A stretch of DNA of 64,000 nt from Ruegeria sp. HKCCSA071 (lineage in GTDB: Bacteria; Pseudomonadota; Alphaproteobacteria; Rhodobacterales; Rhodobacteraceae). Below, piece by piece: positions 8,919-17,652 of this stretch. Position numbers and translations under genes: made by a program. The notes beneath the pieces were generated by a model. The model was not told the origin of the DNA. It did no database searches and was given only the letters and a program-made list of their open reading frames with translations. The stretch spans positions 62,001-126,000 of the forward strand of contig NZ_JAEDOX010000005.1 in NCBI RefSeq assembly GCF_017872555.1, written 5' to 3'. Position 1 is the first letter of the stretch, and each line of letters opens with the position of its first letter.

Positions 8919-9902
8919 TCATTTCTCGTAGTGGCCGTTCTGATGCCAGCGCCAGGCATCCGCAATCATCGTCTCTAACGTTGACCTTTTCGGCTTCCAC
9001 CCCAGTTCGGTTTGGGCGCGGACAGAGCCGGACACCAGCTTGGTGCAATCGCCCGCCCGTCGGGCACCAACCGAATACGGGACCGGGCGGTTGGTGACGG
9101 ATTTGGAATGCTCGATCACTTCAAGCACGGAAAACCCCGAGCCGGTACCCAGATTGAAAACACGGCTTTCTTTACCCTGTTCCAACCAGCCCAGCCCCAG
9201 AACATGTGCGTCGACCAGATCACAGACATGGACATAATCGCGAATACATGTGCCGTCGGGCGTTTCGTAATCGGTGCCAAAAACGGTCAAACCCTCGCGC
9301 TTGCCATCAATCGCATCCAGCATCAGGGGGATCAGATGGGTTTCAGGCCGGTGAAACTCGCCCACTTCGCCTTCGGGATCGGCACCAGCAACGTTGAAAT
9401 ACCGGAAAATGACATGGCGCAGCCCATGGGCCGCTTCGAAATCCCTCAGGATGTCCTCGATCGCGCGCTTTGATGCACCATAGGCGTTCAGCGGGTGTTG
9501 GGCGGTGGCCTCGTCCAGCACCACATTGTCATGCTCGCCATAGGTGGCGCATGTGGACGAGAACACGAAATCCAGACAGCCCGCCGCAACCGCAGCCTCG
9601 ATCAGCGTCAGCGATCCGGTAACATTGTTCGACCAGTACAGCCCGGGTTGCCGCATCGCGTCGCCCACCTGGCTGAGGGCCGCAAAATGCATCACCGCAA
9701 CTGGCTTGTGTTTGGCAAATACCTCGTCCAGGCGTGCCCGCTCCAACAGGTCGCCCTGTTCAAACGGCCCGTATTTCACCGCATCCTGCCAGCCGGTGAC
9801 TAGATTGTCGTAGGTCACGGGAACATAACCCGCCTGCGCAAGCGCCTTGCAAGCATGCGACCCGATATATCCGGCACCACCGGTCACGAGGATTGGTTTC
9901 AT
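8919..9902 (-). CDS. galE: UDP-glucose 4-epimerase
   Basis: This is a short-chain dehydrogenase/reductase-fold epimerase of 327 residues, the usual GalE length. The Rossmann NAD motif GGAGYIGSH is at residues 8-16, the catalytic SSTCATYGE and YGASKRAIE (Tyr and Lys) are in the middle, and the C-terminal half holds typical FNLGTGSGFSVLEVI. It interconverts UDP-glucose and UDP-galactose in the cytoplasm and would supply UDP-Gal to the glycosyltransferases encoded directly downstream. It sits 72 bases after kdsB on the same strand. Confidence 0.93.
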   Translation of the reverse strand: MKPILVTGGAGYIGSHACKALAQAGYVPVTYDNLVTGWQDAVKYGPFEQGDLLERARLDEVFAKHKPVAVMHFAALSQVGDAMRQPGLYWSNNVTGSLTLIEAAVAAGCLDFVFSSTCATYGEHDNVVLDEATAQHPLNAYGASKRAIEDILRDFEAAHGLRHVIFRYFNVAGADPEGEVGEFHRPETHLIPLMLDAIDGKREGLTVFGTDYETPDGTCIRDYVHVCDLVDAHVLGLGWLEQGKESRVFNLGTGSGFSVLEVIEHSKSVTNRPVPYSVGARRAGDCTKLVSGSVRAQTELGWKPKRSTLETMIADAWRWHQNGHYEK

Positions 9903-9974
9903 GAAGCGTCCTTTGGAACCAGATTGCCTGTCATCGAGATATGGAAACCGCGGGGCGTCATGGGCAAAAACCGG

Positions 9975-10775
9975 CTATTCCAGCCCCATCGCGGCCATCA
10001 TCTCTTCGATCTTGGGCACGTCCTGCGGGTTGTTCAGCTCCCAGAATTGACGGCCCTTGGCGTCAACCTCGACGCAAAGAACCTTGCGGCCATTTTCCAT
10101 GAACCTGAGCTGTTCAAGACCCTCCAGTTTTTCCAGAGGGCCCGTTGGCCAGCCCGGATAGGCCGCCAACGCGTCAGGCCGATAGGCATAGACGCCGACA
10201 TGGTGAAACACCGGCGTGGGTTCATCCCCGCCAAAGGTTTCTGAGGTGAAGGGCACAACCTCTTTCGAGAAATACATCGCGCTGTTGTCGCGCGCGAATA
10301 CGGCGGTTGTGCCGCCAACGCGGCCATGTTTGCGGTCGTTCAGCAGGCTGTTCAAAGCATCCCCGTCGCAACGCAGGACCGGTGTGGCCACGCCAGCATC
10401 GGGTGCCGCGCGCAGCCCTGTGATCAGGTCCTCGACAAACCAATGCGGTGTCAGAGGTGCATCGCCCTGAAGGTTGACCACGATGTCATATCCGCTGCCC
10501 AGAACCTTGTGCGCCTCGGCGCAGCGTTCGGTGCCGTTCTGGCAGTTTTCCGAGGTCATCACCACTTCAGCGCCAAAGCCTTCGGACAGTTCGCGGATGC
10601 GGTTGTCATCGGTTGCGACCACAACCCGGTCCACGCCCGCAACAGAAGTGGCCGCCCGCCAGGACCGTTCGATCAGTGTCATCGAAACGCCGGTCGCGCC
10701 GGTCAGCGGCACCAAAGGCTTGCCCGGATACCGGGTCGAGGCATAGCGGGCGGGGATGGCGATCAGAACTGACAT
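9975..10775 (-). CDS. kdsB: 3-deoxy-manno-octulosonate (Kdo) cytidylyltransferase
   Basis: The 266-residue protein begins with IAIPARYASTRYPGKPL, the CTP-binding signature of CMP-Kdo synthetases. Further family motifs include VVVATDDNRI, NLQGDAPL and HHVGVYAYRPDAL. It activates Kdo with CTP, which is needed for lipopolysaccharide inner core or for the poly-Kdo linker of group 2 capsules. Its start overlaps the cysQ stop (TGATG). The capsule-type KpsM permease diverging from this operon makes a capsule role plausible, but an LPS role is equally possible. Confidence 0.92.
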   Translation of the reverse strand: MSVLIAIPARYASTRYPGKPLVPLTGATGVSMTLIERSWRAATSVAGVDRVVVATDDNRIRELSEGFGAEVVMTSENCQNGTERCAEAHKVLGSGYDIVVNLQGDAPLTPHWFVEDLITGLRAAPDAGVATPVLRCDGDALNSLLNDRKHGRVGGTTAVFARDNSAMYFSKEVVPFTSETFGGDEPTPVFHHVGVYAYRPDALAAYPGWPTGPLEKLEGLEQLRFMENGRKVLCVEVDAKGRQFWELNNPQDVPKIEEMMAAMGLE

Positions 10776-11572
10776 CAGGCCTCCTTCAGCTTAACACCCG
10801 GAGCGTACGCGATAAAAAACGGGTTCGCATAGCCCTCTTTGCCATAGACAAGCGGCGCGTGATCGTCAAACCGCACAACCCGGCCTCCGGCCCCGGCCAG
10901 TACCGCGTGCCCTGCCGCCGTATCCCATTCCATCGTGCGCCCGACCCGCGGATAAAGATCCGCCTCGCCCGTCGCAACCAGACAGAACTTGAGAGACGAT
11001 CCCGCGCTTTTGCTGTCCTTGACCTGATACTTGTTGATGTAATCCTCGGTGGCCTGATCCCGGTGCGACTTTGAAGCCACGACCAAAAGCGCGGAATTGT
11101 CCGGGTTAGAGACGGATATTGGGGTCAGGGTGCCGGGTGCATCCTTGTCAAACGCGCCCGTTTCCTCGACTGCCTGACCATCGGCCTGCGTATAGAACAT
11201 GCGGCCCCGCGCCGGGGCATAGACCACGCCCCGTGTCGGTGTTCCGTTCTCGACCAGCGCGATGTTGACGGTGAAATCGCCACGGCGGTTGATGAATTCC
11301 TTGGTGCCATCCAGCGGATCGACGATCAGAAAGGTATCCCCTTTTTCGGAATGCGAGGCGGCCTGTTCTTCGGTGATCAGCAGGATATCGGGGAACGCCT
11401 GACGCAACCCGGCTGAAATCAGCGCATCGGCTGCCTCATCCGCTTCGGTCACAGGGCTGGAGTCTGATTTGACTTTGACGTCGAAATCGTCTGCCTCGTA
11501 GATTTCCATGATCCTGTCGCCAGCCTCAAGGGCCAGACGCCGGATGACGGGAATAAGCGCGTCGTAGGTCAC
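10775..11572 (-). CDS. cysQ: 3'(2'),5'-bisphosphate nucleotidase
   Basis: This is a 265-residue member of the inositol-monophosphatase-like superfamily. Metal-binding motifs are visible as SSPVTEADEAAD, TEEQ, DPLDGTKEFINRRGDFTVN and WDTAAGHAVL. CysQ converts 3'-phosphoadenosine 5'-phosphate (PAP) to AMP, clearing the by-product of sulfotransferases and of sulfate assimilation. I chose the GTG at 11572 because GGAG lies nine bases upstream; an ATG at 11656 would place the start in the divergent promoter region. It is the first gene of the operon that ends in the PAPS-dependent sulfotransferase, a sensible metabolic pairing. Confidence 0.88.
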   Translation of the reverse strand: MTYDALIPVIRRLALEAGDRIMEIYEADDFDVKVKSDSSPVTEADEAADALISAGLRQAFPDILLITEEQAASHSEKGDTFLIVDPLDGTKEFINRRGDFTVNIALVENGTPTRGVVYAPARGRMFYTQADGQAVEETGAFDKDAPGTLTPISVSNPDNSALLVVASKSHRDQATEDYINKYQVKDSKSAGSSLKFCLVATGEADLYPRVGRTMEWDTAAGHAVLAGAGGRVVRFDDHAPLVYGKEGYANPFFIAYAPGVKLKEA

Positions 11573-11597
11573 AAAAATGCTCCGTTCCTGTGGTTTG

Positions 11598-11626
11598 TTG
11601 ATCCAAACTCGTGACCGACTTATGAT
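11598..11626 (+). promoter_or_regulatory. Sigma-70-type promoter for the KpsM-like permease, overlapping a possible divergent promoter
   Basis: TTGATC at 11598-11603 and TATGAT at 11621-11626 are separated by 17 bases, close to the housekeeping consensus, giving a leader of roughly 60 bases before the GTG at 11695. On the opposite strand, TTGCCG (complement of 11642-11647) and CATAAG (complement of 11619-11624), also 17 apart, could serve cysQ. The two -10 boxes would overlap, so the divergent units might compete. The minus-strand promoter is the weaker prediction. Confidence 0.55.
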
Positions 11627-11694
11627 GCGACGGTTACCGAACGGCAAGATATTCATGCCAGGTTAGGGACGACGAGGCAGGAAAGACCCTTTTA

Positions 11695-12519
11695 GTGTTC
11701 TATTTCAAGCGCAATCAAACGCTGTTGGGCAGTGCACTGACGACTGCGGAACTGGTGTTCCACGCGGTGGTGCGGAACGTGCGCGCGCAGCATCCGAATG
11801 CGGTGATCGCGATCCTTCTCAACGTTGTGCAATTGCTGGTGATGATGGTCACGTTCTATCTGCTCATGTCGCTGATGGGCCGGGGCGGGGTCGCCAGGAT
11901 CAGGGGCGAATTTCTGCTGTATGTCCTGTCGGGCGTGTTCCCGTTCATGTTGCACATACAATCGATTGGCGCGATTTCCGGGGTTGGGTCATCCAATAAC
12001 CCGATGATGCTGCATTCGCCGATGAACGTAATGGTCACGATCCTCGCGGCGGCCTTCAGCACATTCTATAAGTTCCTGCTGGCCATGTTCATCATCCTGT
12101 TCGTCTACAGTGTCGCGGTTGCTCCGCTTGAGGTGCAGAACCCCGGCGGCGCCTTCGCAATGCTGGTGCTGGCCTGGTTTACCGGCTGCGCGGTGGGGCT
12201 TGTGTTCATGGCGTTGAAACCGTGGGCCCCGACGACCGTTTCGATGCTGACCAATATATATCGCCGTCTGAACATGGTGTTTTCCGGCAAGATGTTCATT
12301 GCGAACGCATTGGGTGGCGGGCTGTTGATGATGTTTGCCTGGAACCCGCTGTTTCATATCATCGACCAGACCCGCGGGTTCGTGTTCCGCAACTATTATC
12401 CAAGAAACACCAGTTGGGAATACGCGGCCTGGGTTGGAATCGCCCTGTTGATGATCGGTCTTATGGGTGAATTCTTTACTCGTCAGCACGTGTCGAAAAG
12501 CTGGGATGCGCGCCGCTAA
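11695..12519 (+). CDS. ABC-2 type polysaccharide export permease (KpsM-like)
   Basis: The 274-residue protein has six hydrophobic segments and ends with the region typical of KpsM/Wzm-type permeases (NPLFHIIDQTRGFVF and RNYYPRNTSWEYA). It would form the inner-membrane channel for capsular or surface polysaccharide. The GTG start at 11695 has AGGAAAG about ten bases upstream. The partner ATPase (KpsT-like) and the outer-membrane/periplasmic export proteins are not in this window. The gene diverges from the cysQ-kdsB-galE-glycosyltransferase operon and overlaps the alkB stop at its end. A link to the operon's glycan is inferred from position. Confidence 0.82.
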   Translation: MFYFKRNQTLLGSALTTAELVFHAVVRNVRAQHPNAVIAILLNVVQLLVMMVTFYLLMSLMGRGGVARIRGEFLLYVLSGVFPFMLHIQSIGAISGVGSSNNPMMLHSPMNVMVTILAAAFSTFYKFLLAMFIILFVYSVAVAPLEVQNPGGAFAMLVLAWFTGCAVGLVFMALKPWAPTTVSMLTNIYRRLNMVFSGKMFIANALGGGLLMMFAWNPLFHIIDQTRGFVFRNYYPRNTSWEYAAWVGIALLMIGLMGEFFTRQHVSKSWDARR

Positions 12520-13118
12520 CGCGCCACCCGCAGCGTAAGATTTATGCGCCCGCCTTTGGGCAAAAGGCGCGAGGATCCAAACCTGATCCGATCCACGCCG
12601 TGATATGCCAGCCGCGCCGGACCGCCCATGACAACCACATCCCCCGAGCTCAGCCAGATCGACTCGGTCTTGCCGCCGCGCGTCGTGTTGCCAATCCGAA
12701 ACAAGGCATCGTCGCCCAGCGAAACCGACAGGACGGGCCATGAAAAATCTGCCTCGTCCTTGTCCTGGTGCAGGCCCATTTTTGCGCCTTCCCCGTAGTA
12801 GTTGATCAAACAGCAATCGGGGGCCCGTTCGGTGCTGACCAGATCACGCCAGATATCCAGGATGGTGGCGGGGATTTCCGGCCAGTCGCCACCTTTGGGG
12901 TGCTGATCCTGATATCGGTATCCTGCATTGTCGGTCACCCAACCCAGATCACCGGCCGAGGTCATCCGAACCGACATCTCCTTGCCCGAGGGGGTAACAG
13001 GCCGGAACAGGGGCGCAGCTTTCAGAATCGGGCGCAAATCCGCGATCACCCGCGACTGGGCCGCAGGATCAAGATAACCTTTCCTGATATCGAACCCCCG
13101 CAAAACCAATCGCGCCAT
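12516..13118 (-). CDS. alkB: AlkB-like 2-oxoglutarate/Fe(II)-dependent DNA repair dioxygenase
   Basis: This is a 200-residue Fe(II)/2-oxoglutarate dioxygenase. The iron-binding HxD motif is in MGLHQDKDE, the distal His in AYHGVDRI, and the 2-oxoglutarate Arg in RINLTLRVAR. INYYGEGAKMGLH is a strong AlkB-family match. AlkB removes methyl groups from 1-methyladenine and 3-methylcytosine in DNA and RNA. I chose the ATG at 13118, since the upstream TTG at 13142 only adds eight unsupported residues. It converges on the KpsM-like gene with overlapping stop codons and diverges from dnaK. Confidence 0.9.
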   Translation of the reverse strand: MARLVLRGFDIRKGYLDPAAQSRVIADLRPILKAAPLFRPVTPSGKEMSVRMTSAGDLGWVTDNAGYRYQDQHPKGGDWPEIPATILDIWRDLVSTERAPDCCLINYYGEGAKMGLHQDKDEADFSWPVLSVSLGDDALFRIGNTTRGGKTESIWLSSGDVVVMGGPARLAYHGVDRIRFGSSRLLPKGGRINLTLRVAR

Positions 13119-13192
13119 TCCAGAAACCCCAATCCTTTCCAATTCCTTGCCAAAAAAGGCATCAGAATCCCTAAAACCTGCGTTCTACGGTG

Positions 13193-13224
13193 CTTGCAGG
13201 CCTCTGGTCTCGCCCTTATATACG
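13193..13224 (+). promoter_or_regulatory. RpoH (sigma-32) heat-shock promoter of dnaK
   Basis: CTTG at 13193-13196, an 18-base spacer, then CTTATATACG at 13215-13224 matches the alphaproteobacterial heat-shock consensus CTTG-N17/18-CYTATNTNNG at every fixed position. Transcription would start near 13231, leaving about a 100-base leader before the dnaK ATG at 13331. Confidence 0.8.
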
Positions 13225-13330
13225 CCGGGACGCGCGATGGTAGTGCTGTCGCGCACATCAGGTCGGGGGCGGGATGCCGTAACGGGTCCGGTCGTCGAGA
13301 CATCGCCTTGAAGAGAAAGGGATTGCAAAA

Positions 13331-15238
13331 ATGGGAAAAGTAATCGGGATTGACCTCGGAACCACCAACTCGTGCGTGGCCATCATGGACGGTTCGCAGC
13401 CGAAGGTTATCGAAAACGCCGAAGGGGCGCGGACCACGCCCTCGATCGTCGCCTTCACTGAAGATGAGCGACTGGTCGGTCAGCCTGCAAAACGTCAGGC
13501 GGTCACCAACCCCGACAACACGATCTTTGGCGTCAAGCGCCTGATCGGTCGTCGCGTGGATGATGCCGAAGTCGAAAAAGACAAGAAGATGGTGCCGTAC
13601 GCTATCGTCGATGGCGGCAATGGCGACGCGTGGGTTCAGGCCCGCGGTGAAAAGTACTCCCCAAGCCAGATCTCGGCCTTCACTCTGGGCAAGATGAAGG
13701 AAACCGCGGAAAGCTATCTGGGTGAGGAAGTGACACAAGCGGTCATCACCGTTCCGGCATACTTCAACGACGCACAGCGTCAGGCCACCAAAGACGCGGG
13801 CAAAATCGCCGGTCTGGAAGTGCTGCGGATCATCAACGAACCGACAGCTGCCGCTCTGGCCTATGGTCTGGACAAGCAGGAAACCCAAACCATCGCAGTC
13901 TATGACCTTGGTGGCGGTACCTTCGACGTGACCATTCTGGAAATTGACGACGGCCTGTTCGAGGTCAAATCGACCAACGGCGACACCTTCCTGGGTGGTG
14001 AAGACTTTGACATGCGCATCGTCAACTACCTGGCGGATGAGTTCAAAAAGGAACACGGTGTCGATCTGTCTGCTGACAAGATGGCCTTGCAGCGTCTGAA
14101 AGAAGCCGCCGAAAAAGCCAAGATCGAACTCAGCTCGACCTCGCAGACCGAAATCAACCAGCCGTTCATCTCGATGGGTTCGAATGGTCAGCCGCTGCAC
14201 ATGGTCATGAAACTGACCCGTGCCAAGCTGGAATCCCTGGTCAGTGATCTGATCAAGAAGTCGATGAAGCCGTGCCAGGCGGCTCTGAAGGACGCTGGTC
14301 TGTCGGCCGCTGACGTGGACGAAGTTGTTCTGGTCGGTGGTATGACCCGGATGCCGAAAGTGATCGAAGAGGTCACAAAGTTCTTTGGCAAAGAGCCGCA
14401 CAAAGGTGTGAACCCGGACGAAGTGGTTGCCATGGGTGCCGCCATTCAGGCCGGTGTTCTGCAGGGCGACGTCAAGGACGTGGTTCTGCTGGACGTGACC
14501 CCGCTGTCGCTGGGCATTGAGACGCTGGGTGGCGTGTTCACCCGCCTGATCGACCGCAACACCACGATCCCGACGAAAAAGTCTCAGGTCTTCTCGACCG
14601 CCGAGGACAACCAGAACGCCGTGACCATCCGCGTGTTCCAGGGCGAGCGTGAAATGGCTGCGGACAACAAGATCCTCGGTCAGTTCAACCTCGAAGACAT
14701 CCCGCCCGCGCCGCGCGGCATGCCTCAGATCGAGGTGACTTTTGACATTGACGCCAACGGCATTGTCTCGGTTTCGGCCAAGGACAAAGGCACCGGCAAG
14801 GAACAGAAGATCACCATCCAGGCATCGGGCGGTCTGTCCGACGAAGACATCGAAAAGATGGTCAAGGACGCCGAAGAGAACGCGGAAGCCGACAAGGAAC
14901 GCCGCGAGCTGGTCGATGCCAAGAACCAGGCGGAAAGCCTCATCCACTCGACCGAAAAGTCGATGGAAGAGCATTCCGACAAGGTCGACCCGACCACGAT
15001 CGAAGCCATCGAACTGGCCATCGCCGCACTCAAGGACGAGCTGGAAACTGACAACGCCGACAAGATCAAGTCTGGCATCCAGAACGTCACCGAAGCGGCG
15101 ATGAAGCTGGGTGAGGCCATCTACAAGGCGCAGTCCGAAGAGGCCGAGGACGAGCCTGTCGCAGCAGATGCCGCACCTGGTGAAGACGATATCGTCGATG
15201 CCGAGTTCGAAGATCTGGACGACGACAAGCGTAACTAA
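13331..15238 (+). CDS. dnaK: Molecular chaperone DnaK (Hsp70)
   Basis: The 635-residue protein has the full Hsp70 layout. The N-terminal ATPase begins [16 protein letters not shown] and contains [29 protein letters not shown] and [12 protein letters not shown] substrate-binding domain follows ([19 protein letters not shown]), then a helical lid and an acidic C-terminus ending in the DDDKRN-type tail. It folds and disaggregates cytosolic proteins together with DnaJ, encoded next. grpE is not adjacent. AAGGGA lies upstream of the ATG. A heat-shock promoter precedes it. Confidence 0.98.
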   Translation: MGKVIGIDLGTTNSCVAIMDGSQPKVIENAEGARTTPSIVAFTEDERLVGQPAKRQAVTNPDNTIFGVKRLIGRRVDDAEVEKDKKMVPYAIVDGGNGDAWVQARGEKYSPSQISAFTLGKMKETAESYLGEEVTQAVITVPAYFNDAQRQATKDAGKIAGLEVLRIINEPTAAALAYGLDKQETQTIAVYDLGGGTFDVTILEIDDGLFEVKSTNGDTFLGGEDFDMRIVNYLADEFKKEHGVDLSADKMALQRLKEAAEKAKIELSSTSQTEINQPFISMGSNGQPLHMVMKLTRAKLESLVSDLIKKSMKPCQAALKDAGLSAADVDEVVLVGGMTRMPKVIEEVTKFFGKEPHKGVNPDEVVAMGAAIQAGVLQGDVKDVVLLDVTPLSLGIETLGGVFTRLIDRNTTIPTKKSQVFSTAEDNQNAVTIRVFQGEREMAADNKILGQFNLEDIPPAPRGMPQIEVTFDIDANGIVSVSAKDKGTGKEQKITIQASGGLSDEDIEKMVKDAEENAEADKERRELVDAKNQAESLIHSTEKSMEEHSDKVDPTTIEAIELAIAALKDELETDNADKIKSGIQNVTEAAMKLGEAIYKAQSEEAEDEPVAADAAPGEDDIVDAEFEDLDDDKRN

Positions 15239-15256
15239 CGGGTAACCGGGCCAATG

Positions 15257-15285
15257 TAGGCCGGTCCGGATGCCGGGCCGGCCTA
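15257..15285 (+). terminator. Strong 13-bp stem-loop in the dnaK-dnaJ intergenic region (attenuator or mRNA processing site)
   Basis: TAGGCCGGTCCGG at 15257-15269 pairs with CCGGGCCGGCCTA at 15273-15285 through 13 pairs including one G.U, with a three-base loop. Only a short TTT follows, so it is not a full intrinsic terminator. It more likely attenuates transcription or protects the dnaK message, giving more DnaK than DnaJ. Confidence 0.6.
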
Positions 15286-15312
15286 TTTACGTTGAGGCAG
15301 AAGGAAATACTG

Positions 15313-16458
15313 ATGTCAAAACGCGACTATTACGAAGTGCTCGGCGTGTCCAAGGGCGCTTCGGCGGATGAGATCAAGAAAGGCTTTCGCACGAAAGCCA
15401 AAGAGCTGCATCCGGACCGCAACAAGGACAATCCGGATGCCGAGGCGCAGTTCAAGGAAGCCAACGAGGCTTATGACGTGCTGCGCGATGCCGACAAAAA
15501 GGCGGCCTATGACCGCTTTGGCCATGCGGCGTTCGAAAACGGCATGGGCGGCGGTGGCCGGCCTGGTGGCGGCTTTGGGCAGGGCGATTTCTCCAGCGCG
15601 TTCTCGGATGTGTTCGACGACCTGTTCGGCGACTTCATGGGCGGGCAACGTGGTGGCGGCGGCCGACGCGCCGCGCGCGGCTCGGACCTGCGCTATAACC
15701 TGCGCGTATCGCTGGAAGAGGCGTTCTCGGGCCAGCAGAAAACCATCAATGTACCGACAGCCGTGGCCTGTTCCTCCTGCGAAGGAACCGGTGCAGAGGG
15801 CGGGGTCGAGCCGACAACCTGCCCCACCTGTTCCGGCATGGGCAAGGTGCGGGCGCAACAGGGTTTCTTTACGGTCGAACGAACCTGCCCCACCTGCTCG
15901 GGTCTGGGTCAGATCATCAAGAACCCCTGCAAATCCTGTAAGGGTGCAGGCCGCGTCGAAAAAGATCGCGCCTTGTCGGTCAACATTCCCGCTGGTGTCG
16001 AAACCGGTACCCGTATTCGTCTGGCAGGTGAAGGCGAGGCCGGAATGCGCGGTGGCCCTCCGGGCGATCTCTACATCTTTGTGGAAGTGTCTGATCACAA
16101 ATTGTTCGAACGCGACAGCGTGAACCTCTATTGCCGTGTACCGGTCAGCATGGCCAAGGCTGCGCTGGGCGGATCGATCGAGGTTCCGACAATCGATGGC
16201 GGGCGTGGGCGGGTACAGATCCCGGCAGGCAGCCAGTCGGGCCGGCAAATGCGCCTGCGCGGCAAAGGCATGCCCGCACTGCGCGGCGGCAGTGTTGGCG
16301 ACATGTTCATCGAACTGGCGGTTGAAACCCCGGTCAACCTGACCAGCCGCCAAAAAGAACTGCTGCGTGAATTTGATGATCTGGGCGAAGACAACCACCC
16401 GGAATCAAAAAGCTTTTTCTCATCCGTCAAATCCTTCTGGGACGGCATGAAAAGCTGA
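15313..16458 (+). CDS. dnaJ: Co-chaperone DnaJ (Hsp40)
   Basis: The 381-residue type I Hsp40 starts with a J domain ([15 protein letters not shown], with the HPD triad in LHPDRN), followed by a Gly/Phe-rich linker. A zinc-binding region has four CxxCxGxG repeats ([32 protein letters not shown]), and two C-terminal beta-sandwich domains complete it. It stimulates the DnaK ATPase and delivers substrates. The ATG at 15313 has AAGGAAA 12-7 bases upstream; the frame remains open upstream to a TTG at 15292 but that start lacks support. The dnaK gene is 74 bases upstream. Confidence 0.97.
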   Translation: MSKRDYYEVLGVSKGASADEIKKGFRTKAKELHPDRNKDNPDAEAQFKEANEAYDVLRDADKKAAYDRFGHAAFENGMGGGGRPGGGFGQGDFSSAFSDVFDDLFGDFMGGQRGGGGRRAARGSDLRYNLRVSLEEAFSGQQKTINVPTAVACSSCEGTGAEGGVEPTTCPTCSGMGKVRAQQGFFTVERTCPTCSGLGQIIKNPCKSCKGAGRVEKDRALSVNIPAGVETGTRIRLAGEGEAGMRGGPPGDLYIFVEVSDHKLFERDSVNLYCRVPVSMAKAALGGSIEVPTIDGGRGRVQIPAGSQSGRQMRLRGKGMPALRGGSVGDMFIELAVETPVNLTSRQKELLREFDDLGEDNHPESKSFFSSVKSFWDGMKS

Positions 16459-16470
16459 CAACCAGGGTTA

Positions 16471-16593
16471 CCCGGGGGCTCTGCCCCCGCCGCCCGCTTC
16501 GGGCGCCTCCCCCGGGATATTTCCGGCCAGATGAAGCAGGGATCCTTTATTCATCTGGCTCCAAATATCCCGGAGCGCGAGGCAGAGCCTCGC
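16471..16593. repeat. Composite palindromic intergenic element after dnaJ
   Basis: Several nested inverted repeats lie in about 120 bases. There is a hairpin GGGGGC/GCCCCC at 16474-16488, then a GCCCGC/GGGCG hairpin at about 16490-16505. A long imperfect inverted repeat pairs 16512-16535 with 16550-16573 (arms begin CCGGGATATTT and end CCAGATGAA), and a 7-bp stem GCGAGGC/GCCTCGC sits at 16577-16593. This resembles the dispersed palindromic units seen between genes in roseobacter genomes and probably also ends the dnaK-dnaJ transcript. No other copy is obvious in this window. Confidence 0.6.
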
Positions 16594-16703
16594 AAAACAC
16601 TCCCTAAAGACATTCAATTGGCCTTATCAGATGAGCAAAAGTGGCAACGCATTTGCCAAATTGGCTCTTGATTTCGACCGTCGACCCTGAAATTGTCCGC
16701 GAC

Positions 16704-16792
16704 AACCGTTGGGGTGCCCGTATCAGGGCTGAGAGGCGCAACCGCGCTAACCCATCGAACCTGATCCGGGCAATTCCGGCGTAGGGAACGGT
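16704..16792 (+). promoter_or_regulatory. TPP riboswitch (THI box)
   Basis: Conserved THI-box blocks occur in order: GGGGTGCCC (16711-16719), GGGCTGAGA (about 16726-16734), ACCC and GAACCTGATCCGG (about 16750-16770), then AATTCCGGCGTAGGGAA. The closing P1 stem pairs ACCGTT at 16705-16710 with AACGGT at 16787-16792. It binds thiamine pyrophosphate and should switch off the ten-gene thiamine operon that starts 56 bases downstream. Confidence 0.95.
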
Positions 16793-16848
16793 CTTATGAA
16801 CACAGACGTTTTCCCTACCTCGTTGCCCAAAGAAGATGGAGCAACGAT

Positions 16849-17652
16849 ATGGCGGCAATTGCCCTGACCATTGCGGGGTCTGACAGCGGCGGAGGCGCCG
16901 GGATTCAGGCCGATCTGAAAGCGATGTCGGCGTTGGGTGTATTCGGCGCAAGCGTCATTACCGCCATTACGGCGCAGAACACGCAAGCCGTCACTGCGGT
17001 GCATGGGGTTCCGCTGGATGTCATTGCCGCTCAAATCCATGCTGTGCTGAGCGATCTGGACGTGAAGGCAATTAAGATCGGTATGCTTGCGACGCCAGAG
17101 ATCATTCACACAGTGGCCCGAGGCCTGGAAGCGTTCAAAGGCCCCGTTGTTCTTGATCCTGTCATGATCGCAAAATCCGGAGATGCGCTGTTGGCGCAGG
17201 AAGCGGTCCGGACGCTGCGTGAAGTGATGGTGCCAGCAGCGACTGTGCTGACGCCCAATCTGCCGGAAGCGGCATGTTTGTTGGATGCGACACCGGCGCA
17301 ATCACCGGACGAGATGGCCGCACAAGGCCAGACCCTTTGCGATCTGGGCGCGGGCGCGGTCTTGATGAAGGGCGGGCATGGGTCGGGCGATACCTGCCGC
17401 GATCTGTTGGTCGACCCCTCAGGTATCGTGGCCACGTTTCAGGCCCCGCGTCAGAACACAAAAAACACCCACGGAACCGGCTGCACCCTGTCGTCGTCGA
17501 TCGCTGCCGGTCTGGCCAGGGGCCTGCCGCTGAGAGATGCGGTCGCGCAGGCGCATGATTATCTGCAAGGGGCCATCGCGCGGGCGGATGAGTTGAAGAT
17601 TGGTGCCGGGCACGGTCCTGTGCACCATTTCCACCGGCTCTGGCCCGCATGA
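16849..17652 (+). CDS. thiD: Hydroxymethylpyrimidine/phosphomethylpyrimidine kinase
   Basis: The 267-residue ribokinase-like enzyme begins with ALTIAGSDSGGGAGIQADLK, the ThiD signature, and has the C-terminal anion-hole/ATP motif NTHGTGCTLSSSIAAGLARG. It phosphorylates HMP to HMP-P and then HMP-PP in thiamine synthesis. It is the first gene after the TPP riboswitch, and its stop overlaps thiO by ATGA. Because no thiC is in this operon, ThiD here would process HMP obtained by uptake and salvage (ThiXYZ, TenA) or made by a ThiC encoded elsewhere. Confidence 0.95.
   Translation: MAAIALTIAGSDSGGGAGIQADLKAMSALGVFGASVITAITAQNTQAVTAVHGVPLDVIAAQIHAVLSDLDVKAIKIGMLATPEIIHTVARGLEAFKGPVVLDPVMIAKSGDALLAQEAVRTLREVMVPAATVLTPNLPEAACLLDATPAQSPDEMAAQGQTLCDLGAGAVLMKGGHGSGDTCRDLLVDPSGIVATFQAPRQNTKNTHGTGCTLSSSIAAGLARGLPLRDAVAQAHDYLQGAIARADELKIGAGHGPVHHFHRLWPA

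Noticed and set aside
13046-14974. A 642-codon open frame on the strand opposite dnaK
   Set aside because: It mirrors dnaK codon use, and such antisense frames have been misannotated as glutamate dehydrogenase before; it has no ribosome site or family logic.
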